A DNA stretch of 64,000 bases. Source: an uncultured Acidobacteriota bacterium (lineage in GTDB: Bacteria > Acidobacteriota > Terriglobia > Bryobacterales > Bryobacteraceae). This document shows, one piece after another, positions 56,765 through 64,000 of the stretch. Position 1 is the first letter of the stretch. Each line of letters begins with the position of its first letter. The stretch spans positions 280,696-344,695 of the forward strand of contig CADEFT010000003.1 in NCBI GenBank assembly GCA_902826685.1. The letters run 5' to 3'. The position numbers were made by a program, and so were the translations under genes. Under the pieces are notes generated by a model. That model saw nothing but the letters and a program-made list of their open reading frames with translations. It had not been told where the DNA came from and ran no database searches.

Positions 56765-56855
56765 AATCGGTCCGGCAGGTAAGGACTTTAGCTGAATCGT
56801 AGCGAAAACGAATAAGTTGCTCGCGTAAGTCGAGTGTATCTCAATCGCATTACAT

Positions 56856-57758
56856 TCAGCGCCGTCTCATAGTGACGATCGCCACCCCGGCCAGCACCAG
56901 CGCGCCCCCCATCACCAGCCGTGGCGTAATCCGTTCGCCAAACAAAAGCGCGCTTAGACCGATGCCGCAAACGGGCACCAGGAACGCATACATGGACACG
57001 CTTCCCGATGAGTGTTTCTTCAGCAATACCGCCCAGGCCACGAAACAGAACCCCGCCACCAGGAAACCCTGATAGGCGAGCGCCGCCACGGGCATCCAAG
57101 TCAACGGCGCCAACAGCATCGGCTCGGCCGCCAGCGCCACCGTCAGAAACATCGGCACCGATGAGCCCAGCTGCCAGACGATCGTTCGCACCGGGTCGAT
57201 CCTCTGCACCAGCCAGCGTGTGTAGATCTGGCGCAGCCCCAGCAGCACGGCCGACGCAAGCAGCAGCAGGTTCCCGGTCAACGGATCGGGGGCCAGCGCC
57301 TGGCTGGGGCGTCCATAGGCGAGCACGGTCACCCCCGCAAGCGAAAGCAGCAGACCGGCGATACGCCCGCCCGTCAGACGATCCTCATGGGCCAGAAAAT
57401 GGCCGAACAGGTTGGTGAAGATCGCGTATGAGTTGAGAATCGCTTCGCCATAGCCCGGCGACGTCAGTTGCATCGCGCGGTTCAGCAGGCCGATCTGCAC
57501 GGCAAACAACACGCCGAGCCCCAGCAGCGGCCGCCATTCCCCGGCCGCCGGACGCAGATCCGTACCCTGCGACCGCGCCCACACCGCCAGCGTCAGCGTG
57601 CCGAGCAGCATGCGCCAGAACGCGCTCCACATCGGCGGCACCGCCGTCAGACTCAGCTTGATGGAAACCAGGTTCCCACCCCAGATGAGCGAAATCAGCA
57701 AGGCGAGCAATACGCTCGGCCACGTCATCGGCAAGGGCGCGGAAGGTTGCGAAGCCAA
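56856..57758 (-). CDS. DMT-family (EamA) transporter
   Basis: 300 residues with ten membrane spans in two EamA repeats. Typical blocks: LLISLIWGGNLVSIKLSL near the start, FWRMLLGTLTLAVW, LNSYAIFTNLFGHFLAHEDRL and GIGLSALLFGERITPR in the second half. Likely exports or imports a metabolite; substrate unknown. The start is TTG 57758 with GGAGG immediately before and TACAAT further up; ATG 57728 is an alternative. It is divergent from the tail-fibre-like gene. Confidence 0.85.
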   Translation of the reverse strand: MASQPSAPLPMTWPSVLLALLISLIWGGNLVSIKLSLTAVPPMWSAFWRMLLGTLTLAVWARSQGTDLRPAAGEWRPLLGLGVLFAVQIGLLNRAMQLTSPGYGEAILNSYAIFTNLFGHFLAHEDRLTGGRIAGLLLSLAGVTVLAYGRPSQALAPDPLTGNLLLLASAVLLGLRQIYTRWLVQRIDPVRTIVWQLGSSVPMFLTVALAAEPMLLAPLTWMPVAALAYQGFLVAGFCFVAWAVLLKKHSSGSVSMYAFLVPVCGIGLSALLFGERITPRLVMGGALVLAGVAIVTMRRR

Positions 57759-57886
57759 GCCTCCATTGTAGGAGTCACACCCGTTTGCCGCCGCCGCCCC
57801 GCCGCGCTAAGTCATTCCTGCAAGGAAAGTTGTGCCCGCGCGGCGGCATCGCCAGGCGATCCGGCCGGAAAACGCCAGTGTAGCTT

Positions 57887-57951
57887 CCAGGTTGAGCGGA
57901 GGAGATATCGCAACCGCCCCTGGAGCCAATCTCCAGGCCGAATCCTGGAGG
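57887..57951 (+). promoter_or_regulatory. Leader with mutually exclusive hairpins over the Shine-Dalgarno
   Basis: CCTGGAG (57919-57925), CTCCAGG (57931-57937) and CCTGGAGG (57944-57951) are three arms; the last contains the GGAGG of the downstream gene. The middle arm can pair with the first (SD free) or with the last (SD blocked). CCAGG (57887-57891) can also pair with CCTGG (57919-57923), with GCGG/CCGC (57896-57899, 57914-57917) inside, which would release the middle arm to block the SD. A ligand or temperature could shift the balance. Confidence 0.5.
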
Positions 57952-57956
57952 TTTTC

Positions 57957-60269
57957 ATGTTTGTGCATAGCGCAAAGGGCCCGGCGCGGGCCGCCAACAT
58001 CGGAGTCGACACATGCGCCGAGCCGCGCCGAGGCTCCGTCTTGCGCCTGTTATTCAATCGCGCAAAGGGCCCGGCGCGGGCCGCCAACATCGGAGTCGAC
58101 ACATGCGCCGAGCCGCGCCAAGGCTCCGTCCTGCGCCTGTTGCTCGCCGCACTCGGTCTGGCGGCTACCCTCACGGCGCAGATCCAACTAACAACGGTCG
58201 AAGACATCATCTACCGCGCCGACGGGCAGCGGTTTGACGGCTACGCGCAGATTGAATGGCGCAGCTTCCTTGCTTCCGATCAAAGCTCGATCACCGCCTA
58301 TAGCAAGACCGTCCGCGTGGTCAACGGCGTCCTCAAAGTGAAGCTGACGCCCACCACCACCGCCTCGGCCGGCGCTTACTATCTAGTCAAGTACACCATC
58401 AACGGCCGCCTGCAGAACACCGAGTATTGGGCCGTCGGCCCCAGCACCGTCACGCTCAAGCTCAAGGACGTGCGCCTCGCCGGTCCGCCCGCCGGAGGAG
58501 CCTCGGTCGTCACAGGCACCGCCGGTCCCGTACAACTGGTGGACGTGGTGGGCCTGGCCGACGAACTGGCCGCGCGTCCCCGCAAGGGTCTTGCTTACTC
58601 GCCTTCCGGCGCCGCCGTCGTTAACTCGATTGGCGAGCTCGAAACGGCATCGGGACAGCCTTCCGACTGCGTGCGCGTCGACGGCACTTCCGGCCCCTGC
58701 GGATCGGGCGGCGGCGGCGCCACCTTCATCGACGGGGAAACACCCGCCGGCTTGATCAACGGCAGCAACGCTACGTTCACCCTCACCAACGCGCCCAACC
58801 CTGCCTCCAGCCTTCAGCTCTATCGCAACGGTGTGCTGCAGAAGTCGGGCAGCGACTTCGCCCTGGTCAACAACACCGTCACGTTCGCGGCCCCCTCCAC
58901 GCCGCAGTTGAGCGACGTGCTGGTGGCGGGCTATCGCCTCGGTTCGGGCGGTTCGGTATCGGGTCAGGCGGGCGGCGCCCTCACAGGCTTTTATCCGTCT
59001 CCTTCCATCGCACCCGGCGCGGTGGCCAATCTCCACATCTCGAACACGGCCGCCATTTCGGAAACCAAGCTGGCCCTGAACTTTCCCACTCACACCAATA
59101 CCAACGATCCTTCGGCCGCCCAGAAAGCCGCGCTCATCGGCAGCGCCGGCGTTCCCTCCAACGCCAACCGCTATGTCACCGATCAGGATCCGCGGTTGAG
59201 CGACGCACGCACGCCCGCCTCGCACGCCCTGCTCAGCGGCTCCCATTTCGATACCAATCCGGGCTCGGCCACCCGCGGCGATATCCTGGTCGGCCAGGGC
59301 GCCACGCCCACCCTCTGGTCGCGGCTGCCGCTTGGAGCCGCCAATCGCTGCCTGATCTCGAACGGATCGGACGTGGTCTGGAACGCCTGCCTGTTCACCG
59401 GGTTTCCCGCGGGCTCACTCCCCTTCGTCGATAGCAACGGAAACCTCGCTCACAACAACACCCGGCTGCTGTGGGACAACTCCGCCAGGCGCATGGGTGT
59501 CGGCACCGGCTCACCCACTTCCACGCTCACCGTCTACGATTCGGCGGCGGGCGAAGGCAAGACCCGCATCAACGTCAGGGCCGGGCAGGATCAGCAGACC
59601 ACTCCGCTGCAATCCTGGCAGGATTCAAGTGGCGCCGACCTGGCCACCCTCGATTCCGATGGCTCGCTGCAGACCAAGTCCGTCAAGGCCACCACCAGCG
59701 TCACGCAGGCGGCCTGGCAGGAAACCGGATCGCCGGCTGATCCCGCCTCAACACCCGACGGCGCCGCCTGGTACAACTCGGCCGAAAAGGCGCGCCGCAC
59801 CGCCGAAGGCAGCCAGATTCACAGCGGTCCGCAGATCGTCTGCTCCATCAATGGATCGAGCACCGATTCCACCACCCAGGCCCTGCTCGGACGATGCCGC
59901 ATTCCCGCCGCCCTGCTCCGCCCCGGCGACCGCTTTGAGGTGCTCTTCGATCTCTCGCACGAAGGCACGGTGGCCGGATTCACCTACGCCGTCAACTGGG
60001 GCTCCGCCTCGCTCGACTCCCGCACCGGCACCGCCGCCGAAACCAGAATCGCCGGCCGCGCCGAAGTGGTTCCACAGGGCACGTCGATCTTCTGGAGTCG
60101 CATGAGTTGGGGATCGGCCGCGGCCCTGCAGGCCGCCGCCTCCAGCGCCACCGTCACCGCCGGCGAGGTGCTGGTCGAAGTGCAAGGACAAATGGCGTCC
60201 GCCACCACCGAAACGGTGACGCTGCGGAGCCTCACGGTTCTGCGGTTGCCCAACCAGAGCAACCCGTAG
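57957..60269 (+). CDS. Secreted tail-fibre-like protein, function unknown
   Basis: 770 residues from ATG 57957, with GGAGG 5 nt upstream. The first 58 residues hold a duplicated 30-residue segment, then a hydrophobic signal-like stretch (VLRLLLAALGLAATLTAQ). The body is rich in Ser, Thr, Ala and Gly, with AGGALTGFYPSPSIAPGAVAN, PSNANRYVTDQDPRLSDART and MGVGTGSPTSTLTVYDSA, motifs seen in phage-tail-fibre-like and surface proteins of soil bacteria. It could be an adhesin or surface fibre. No enzyme motif is visible. Earlier in-frame starts would include the regulatory leader and were not accepted. Confidence 0.7.
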   Translation: MFVHSAKGPARAANIGVDTCAEPRRGSVLRLLFNRAKGPARAANIGVDTCAEPRQGSVLRLLLAALGLAATLTAQIQLTTVEDIIYRADGQRFDGYAQIEWRSFLASDQSSITAYSKTVRVVNGVLKVKLTPTTTASAGAYYLVKYTINGRLQNTEYWAVGPSTVTLKLKDVRLAGPPAGGASVVTGTAGPVQLVDVVGLADELAARPRKGLAYSPSGAAVVNSIGELETASGQPSDCVRVDGTSGPCGSGGGGATFIDGETPAGLINGSNATFTLTNAPNPASSLQLYRNGVLQKSGSDFALVNNTVTFAAPSTPQLSDVLVAGYRLGSGGSVSGQAGGALTGFYPSPSIAPGAVANLHISNTAAISETKLALNFPTHTNTNDPSAAQKAALIGSAGVPSNANRYVTDQDPRLSDARTPASHALLSGSHFDTNPGSATRGDILVGQGATPTLWSRLPLGAANRCLISNGSDVVWNACLFTGFPAGSLPFVDSNGNLAHNNTRLLWDNSARRMGVGTGSPTSTLTVYDSAAGEGKTRINVRAGQDQQTTPLQSWQDSSGADLATLDSDGSLQTKSVKATTSVTQAAWQETGSPADPASTPDGAAWYNSAEKARRTAEGSQIHSGPQIVCSINGSSTDSTTQALLGRCRIPAALLRPGDRFEVLFDLSHEGTVAGFTYAVNWGSASLDSRTGTAAETRIAGRAEVVPQGTSIFWSRMSWGSAAALQAAASSATVTAGEVLVEVQGQMASATTETVTLRSLTVLRLPNQSNP
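57971..58150 (+). repeat. 90-bp direct duplication at the start of the tail-fibre-like gene
   Basis: Copies 57971-58060 and 58061-58150 are aligned at a 90-bp period; the first 81 bases differ at two positions (58030 G/A and 58041 T/C), then they diverge. In frame it repeats AKGPARAANIGVDTCAEPR. Each copy contains GGCCCG-GCG-CGGGCC, and CGGAG/CTCCG arms, so the RNA can fold. Near identity suggests a recent event. Confidence 0.9.
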
Positions 60270-60279
60270 ACCCCAGGCA

Positions 60280-60316
60280 CTGAAGTGGATCGGGATCACG
60301 GCTCGATCCACTTCGG
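60280..60316. terminator. Strong hairpin without U-tract after the tail-fibre-like gene
   Basis: GAAGTGGATCG (60282-60292) pairs perfectly with CGATCCACTTC (60304-60314); the pair at 60280/60316 and a G-T wobble extend it to 13. The loop is 11 nt. It lies 12 nt after the stop codon and 33 bp before the uracil-DNA glycosylase start, with no T-run next to it. It could stop transcription with Rho, protect the 3' end, or act as an mRNA processing site. Confidence 0.5.
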
Positions 60317-60347
60317 CCTGGCGGAAAGCCGAAGATAGAGATGTCGA

Positions 60348-61022
60348 ATGACCCTGCCCCTGCCCCTGCTTCAAAAACAAATCGTCCGCTGCGAACTCTG
60401 CCCCCGCCTGCGCGATCACTGCACGGCAATCGCCCGCGTCAAACGCCGCGCCTACGTGCATTGGAATTACTGGGGCAAGCCCGTGCCGTCTTTCGGCGAT
60501 CCCGGCGCCCGCCTGCTCATCCTTGGCCTTGCGCCCGGAGCCCACGGCGCCAATCGCACCGGCCGCATGTTCACCGGCGATCGTTCCGGCGATTTTCTGT
60601 ACCGCGTCCTGCACGCCACCGGCTTCGCCACCAAGGCCACCTCCGTCTCGCGCGACGACGGGCTCGAGCTGCGCGATGCCTACATCACCGCTTCGGCCCG
60701 CTGCGCGCCGCCCGGCAACAAACCGCTGCCTGAAGAGCTCGCCAACTGCCGGCCGTATCTCGAACGGGAACTCGACCTGTTATCGAACGTCAAGGTAGTG
60801 GTGGCGCTCGGCCGCATCGCCTTCGATACTTATCTGCGCATCCAAAAGCATCGAGGCGCTATCGCCAGCCGCTCGCCTTACCCGTTCGGCCACGGCCTCG
60901 CGCATCGCCTCACGCCCGTCCTGATCGGTTCGTTTCATCCCAGCCAGCAGAACACATCCACCGGCCGGCTGACCGAAGCCATGCTGCGATCGGTATTTGA
61001 AATGGCGCGCGCGCTGCTCTGA
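60348..61022 (+). CDS. Uracil-DNA glycosylase, family 5 (UDGb type)
   Basis: 224 residues. Motif A is LILGLAPGAHGANRTGRMFT with GDRSGDFLY, the family 5 form in which the usual catalytic Asp/Asn position is Ala. Motif B is IGSFHPSQQNTSTGRL. Four Cys (VRCELCPRLRDHC and ARCAPPG) are placed to hold a 4Fe-4S cluster. It removes uracil and perhaps hypoxanthine from DNA. It is convergent with the CocE-type hydrolase gene (2 bp between the ends). Confidence 0.93.
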   Translation: MTLPLPLLQKQIVRCELCPRLRDHCTAIARVKRRAYVHWNYWGKPVPSFGDPGARLLILGLAPGAHGANRTGRMFTGDRSGDFLYRVLHATGFATKATSVSRDDGLELRDAYITASARCAPPGNKPLPEELANCRPYLERELDLLSNVKVVVALGRIAFDTYLRIQKHRGAIASRSPYPFGHGLAHRLTPVLIGSFHPSQQNTSTGRLTEAMLRSVFEMARALL

Positions 61023-61024
61023 AC

Positions 61025-62677
61025 CTACGGCACCACCGGAAGCATGATCGCCGAAGCCTGGCTGCCGCCCACATACACGGCCTGCTGGGCCGTCACCCCT
61101 CGCCGCTCCTGCCCGATGGGCCCGCCCGTATTCAGGTTCCGGTCAAACCGCGGGAAGTTGCTTGAAGAGATTTCCACGCGAATGCGATGCCCGGCGCGGA
61201 ACACATTACTGGTCACGCCGGCGTCCACCGTAATGGCATAGACCTTGCCCGGCTCAGCCAACACCGCCTTATCGAGTCCCTCGCGATAGCGCAGCCTCAG
61301 GATGCCGTCGGTCAGGTTCATCGCGCGCCCGTCCGGATAAACGTCCACCAGCTTCACCGTGAAATCGGTGTCCGTGGCCGAAGTCGAAACGAACAGGTTC
61401 GCCTTCACGGGACCTGTGACTTCCAGATCGCGCTCCAGAACGGGCGTCGAGTAAACCAGCACATCCGCCCGCTTCTCGACCTCACGCTGATCCATCGGAC
61501 CCCAGGGAAACACCTGCGGATTGCAGCACACACCGCCCCCTCGCGTCGGCACGGGCTTTGACGGATCATAGGCGAAGCGGTCCACGCGCGCTTTCTTCGG
61601 TGGGCGCCGCTCCATCTTCTCACCCAGATAGAACACCGACGGTACCGCGCGCGCCAGCGGCCACTCGCGCTCCTCGCGCCAGACATTGGCCCCCATCACG
61701 AAGATCCGCAAGGGCGCCTGCTCAGGCACGGTCTTATCCCGCAGCCACCGGTCGAACCACCGCAACTGGTACAGCCCGATCGGAGCCCGCGCATTCGGCC
61801 CGAACGGTTCCCCTTCAAACGGCATCGACATGTTGTGCGGCCAGGGCCCGATCAGCGTATACGCCTGCCGGCCCAGCTTGCGCAGCGCCGAGAAAGCTTC
61901 CAGGTCGCTTTGCACGAAGTTGTCATACCAGCCGCCCACCGAATACACCGGCACCTTCACATCCGCCAGCCGTTCCCGCGTGCTGATCGACCGCCAGAAC
62001 CCGTCATAGGCAGGATGAGCCAGCGCCGTCTGAAACATCGCCACCCGCTGTCCGGTCGCCGCCAGATCGGCGTCCACCACAGGCAGCGTATTCACGAACA
62101 GGCTGAAATCGGGTGGCTTGAATCCGCGCGCTTTCAGATTGGCGGACATCCACAACAACCGGTTCCCCAGCTTCAGCGCTCCGCCGGTCGAGCCGAAGCG
62201 GTCCAGGTAATCGTCGTAGCCCGACACCACCGGGAAAATCGCCTTCAGATACCGGTTGCCCGTCAGCGCCGCCTTCCACTGCACGATACCCAGATAGGAC
62301 CCGCCGAGCATCCCCACACGCCCGTTCGACCACGGCTGCCGCCCGATCCAGTTCAGCGTATCGTCGCCATCGGCGCCCTCCTGCCCCAGTGGTTCGAAAA
62401 CGCCGCCGGAAGCATAGCGCCCCCTCACGTCCTGGACCAGGATCAGGTAGCCCTGCTCCACGAAGTGGCGGTGGTTGGGCAGAAGGTCGCGGCCCTTGCC
62501 ATACGGAGTTCGAATCAGGAGCACGGGCCCGCGCTCTACAGCCGGCGGACGGAACAGGTTGGCGGATAGCAGGACGCCGTCGCGCATCGGCACGGAGTGT
62601 TGTTGAGCCACCACCCCGGCCGGCTGGGCCGAAGCGATCTCAACCAAAACCGCAACTATCGCCGCCAAGCGATACAT
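61025..62677 (-). CDS. CocE/NonD-family hydrolase (S15-like), exported
   Basis: 550 residues. Signal peptide MYRLAAIVAVLVEIASAQPAG. The hydrolase core has LIRTPYGKGRDLLP, MLGGSYLGIVQWKAALTGN (Ser nucleophile in GGSYLG), the acid region GGWYDNF, and His late in ALIGPWPHNMSMPF-type context (LIGPWPHNMS). A jelly-roll C-terminal domain follows (VKANLFVSTSATDTDFTVKL). Relatives cleave esters or amides, including cocaine esterase and alpha-amino-acid-ester hydrolases. It begins 4 bp after the UPF0173 gene, so they share a transcript. Confidence 0.9.
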   Translation of the reverse strand: MYRLAAIVAVLVEIASAQPAGVVAQQHSVPMRDGVLLSANLFRPPAVERGPVLLIRTPYGKGRDLLPNHRHFVEQGYLILVQDVRGRYASGGVFEPLGQEGADGDDTLNWIGRQPWSNGRVGMLGGSYLGIVQWKAALTGNRYLKAIFPVVSGYDDYLDRFGSTGGALKLGNRLLWMSANLKARGFKPPDFSLFVNTLPVVDADLAATGQRVAMFQTALAHPAYDGFWRSISTRERLADVKVPVYSVGGWYDNFVQSDLEAFSALRKLGRQAYTLIGPWPHNMSMPFEGEPFGPNARAPIGLYQLRWFDRWLRDKTVPEQAPLRIFVMGANVWREEREWPLARAVPSVFYLGEKMERRPPKKARVDRFAYDPSKPVPTRGGGVCCNPQVFPWGPMDQREVEKRADVLVYSTPVLERDLEVTGPVKANLFVSTSATDTDFTVKLVDVYPDGRAMNLTDGILRLRYREGLDKAVLAEPGKVYAITVDAGVTSNVFRAGHRIRVEISSSNFPRFDRNLNTGGPIGQERRGVTAQQAVYVGGSQASAIMLPVVP

Positions 62678-62681
62678 TTCG

Positions 62682-63371
62682 TTACCAGTTCACTGGCTTT
62701 CCAGGTTCCAGCGTCCAGATCTTCGTTCCCGGGGCTGCCGCCGCCAGATCTTCCGGCCGTCCGGCGAGCGCCGGGAACGTGCCCCAATGAATCGGAATCA
62801 CCGTCCTGGCGTTCAGAAGACGGCACGCCAATGCCGCTTCGCGCGGCCCCATCGTGTAATGATCGCCGATGGGCAACACGCAAAGCTCCGGGGCATACAG
62901 CTCCGCAATGAGCTTCATATCGCCGAAGACGGCCGTATCGCCGGCAAAGTACGCCCTGCGCCCGTCGCCGAACTCCACCACGTAGCCGGCTGCCTCGCCT
63001 CCCGGAAGGGTGGTATCGCCGTCCTGAATCGACGAGGAATGCACCGCGTGGGTCATGGTCGCTTTCAAGCCCTCCACCGCGCACGAGCCGCCCTTGTTCA
63101 TGCCGATGCAGTTTTCCACGCCCTTCGATTCGAGCCACACGGCGATCTCGTGAATCGCGAGCACCTTGGGCTGGAATCGCCTGGCCACCTCCACCACCGA
63201 CGCGATATGGTCAAAGTGCCCGTGGGTGATGAGGATAGCGTCCACACGGGACAGCTCGAAGCCGGCCGGATGCTTTGGATTGCCTGCGAGCCATGGGTCG
63301 ATCAGCACCACTTGGCCACCTTCCAGGCGAAGCTGCAAACTCGAATGTCCGAGCCAGGTGATTTCTACCAT
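62682..63371 (-). CDS. UPF0173 metallo-beta-lactamase-fold hydrolase
   Basis: 229 residues, the usual length. The zinc site is LITHGHFDHIASV (HxHxDH), with further ligands in MTHAVHSSS, YFAGDTAVFGDM and IPIHWGTFP. Functions in this family are mostly uncharacterised hydrolases. AAGGA precedes the ATG at 63371. It is the first gene of the two-gene unit with the CocE-type hydrolase and is divergent from the sigma factor gene. Confidence 0.93.
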   Translation of the reverse strand: MVEITWLGHSSLQLRLEGGQVVLIDPWLAGNPKHPAGFELSRVDAILITHGHFDHIASVVEVARRFQPKVLAIHEIAVWLESKGVENCIGMNKGGSCAVEGLKATMTHAVHSSSIQDGDTTLPGGEAAGYVVEFGDGRRAYFAGDTAVFGDMKLIAELYAPELCVLPIGDHYTMGPREAALACRLLNARTVIPIHWGTFPALAGRPEDLAAAAPGTKIWTLEPGKPVNW

Positions 63372-63443
63372 AGTCGTTTTCCTTTAAAATAATATGGAGC
63401 GGACATTGCACGCTCGATGCGGGGCGAGCGTCACACTTTGCAG

Positions 63444-64000
63444 ATGAGCCGGCTCCCGCTGGAACCTAGCACCACGATGGCCACTTCGCGCAACGAAGAT
63501 TCCGCCGTGCCGCGCCAGACCGCTGGATCTGGGACGGAAACCGACCGTCAGAATCAGTTTATCGCCGAACACCTGCGGCGCGTGTTTCTGCTGATCTACC
63601 GCATCGTGGGCAACGTCGACGATGCGCAGGATCTGAGCCAGGAAGTGTTCATCAAGGTCCTGCAGAGGCGGGAACAGCTGCGCGATCCGGAAAAGGCGGC
63701 GCACTGGCTCTCCCGCATTGCCACCAATGCCGCGATCGATTTTTTGCGCCGTCACAAGCGCATCGGCTTCACCGATATCGACGACGCCCCGCCCGTGGCG
63801 GCGCCGCTCGAAGCAAGCCCGGAGAATCAATTGCTCCGGGCCGAGAGCCAGTCGCGTCTGGAAGCCGGCTTCACTGCCCTCACCGAACGCGAACGGCTGG
63901 CCCTGGTGCTGCGCGACGTGGAGGATCTTCCGGCTGATGAGGTAGCCAAACATCTCGGCTGTTCGAAGGCGACCGTACGCAGCCACATTGCCAACGCCAG
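63444..64000 (+). CDS. ECF-type RNA polymerase sigma factor, partial (3' end outside window)
   Basis: 185 codons are visible from ATG 63444 to the right edge; the reading frame is still open. Region 2 is ILYRIVGNVDDAQDLSQEVF (read as LLIYRIVGNVDDAQDLSQE), with ATNAAIDFLRRHKR; region 4 is LTERERLALVLRDVEDLPAD and HLGCSKATVRSHI. ECF sigma factors direct polymerase to stress or envelope genes and usually have an anti-sigma partner, which would lie outside. A 17-codon frame (ATG 63394 to TGA 63447) ends across this start, a possible coupled upstream ORF. ATG 63477 is an alternative start. TAAAAT (63385-63390) may be the -10. Confidence 0.9.
   Translation, partial: MSRLPLEPSTTMATSRNEDSAVPRQTAGSGTETDRQNQFIAEHLRRVFLLIYRIVGNVDDAQDLSQEVFIKVLQRREQLRDPEKAAHWLSRIATNAAIDFLRRHKRIGFTDIDDAPPVAAPLEASPENQLLRAESQSRLEAGFTALTERERLALVLRDVEDLPADEVAKHLGCSKATVRSHIANA

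Noticed and set aside
56668..56766. 33-codon N-terminal extension of CheA
   Set aside because: It would start with TTG and cover two hairpins; MEDQEIIKEF is the usual CheA beginning and has AGGAAG upstream.
57468..57956. In-frame upstream extension of the tail-fibre-like gene over the divergent DMT gene
   Set aside because: It would cross the divergent transporter gene and the hairpin leader; GGAGG before ATG 57957 gives a proper start.
57840..58060. Cyclic di-GMP (GEMM-type) riboswitch, suggested by CGCAAAGG and GC-rich stems
   Set aside because: The GGGCAAACC-type core and tetraloop receptor are not present; only a short resemblance remains.

Overview
The window is a high-GC chromosomal segment with tight, translationally coupled operons on both strands. 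The mix of genes points to an Acidobacteriota genome, most likely Bryobacterales / Solibacter-like: DUF1501 proteins, a planctomycete-type cytochrome/DUF1549/DUF1553 protein, many secreted alpha/beta hydrolases and a solitary CpaF ATPase. Planctomycetota is the main alternative. This taxonomic call is inference from gene content, not from a marker tree. No tRNA, rRNA, IS element, prophage or CRISPR array is visible.

Layout. 1-908: 3' part of a DUF1501 gene. 933-10628 (+): a seven-gene overlapping operon for an envelope glycan or lipid-linked sugar. It has two GT-C-type membrane glycosyltransferases, a zinc-ribbon methyltransferase, a HAD phosphatase, a nucleotidyltransferase, a CofD/YvcK-like domain fused to a GT2 glycosyltransferase, and a GT2 fused to a GT-C membrane domain. 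10546-18014 (-): a TPR-esterase fusion, a sialidase-like protein, an ABC exporter pair, a second esterase and CpaF. 18270-24377: methyltransferase, thymidine kinase, YceI protein, endonuclease IV and a SWIM/SNF2 helicase. 24397-31430 (+): the histidine operon hisI-G-D-C-(HAD)-B-H-F-A. It is preceded by a leader peptide with four consecutive His codons, an antiterminator and a terminator, so it has a complete transcription-attenuation layout. hisE is not in the window. 31434-38977: a GT39-like membrane protein, sugar isomerase-like and DUF362 proteins, a Fur regulator, an FHA-GAF-SpoIIE phosphatase and a DUF1501 protein. 38967-46689: PSD1-type cytochrome protein, YjhG-type dehydratase, methyltransferase and hybrid histidine kinase. 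46608-47290: tandem repeats built from the 3' ends of the two convergent genes around them. 47224-56667 (-): cheA-cheW-mcp-cheB-cheR-prfB-sua5; prfB keeps the programmed +1 frameshift. 56856-64000: DMT transporter, secreted tail-fibre-like protein, family-5 uracil-DNA glycosylase, CocE-type hydrolase, UPF0173 metallo-hydrolase and the start of an ECF sigma factor.

How the parts work together. The his operon encodes nearly the whole pathway; a HAD phosphatase sits where a histidinol-phosphatase is needed, because HisB here is only the dehydratase. The chemosensory operon has a soluble triple-PAS receptor and a CheA with its own receiver domain, but no separate cheY nearby. The 933-10628 operon is the best candidate for an undescribed pathway: it pairs nucleotide-sugar activation, a CofD-like domain of unknown substrate, polyprenyl-phosphate-type GT2 enzymes and several GT-C membrane enzymes.

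Regulatory signals are unusually visible. Besides the his attenuator, the 5' leaders of cheA and of the tail-fibre-like gene can form clear RNA structures. Several starts without an obvious Shine-Dalgarno have a -10-like hexamer only 6-11 nt before the start codon, which suggests leaderless transcripts. All functional calls come from reading the sequence, without database searches.
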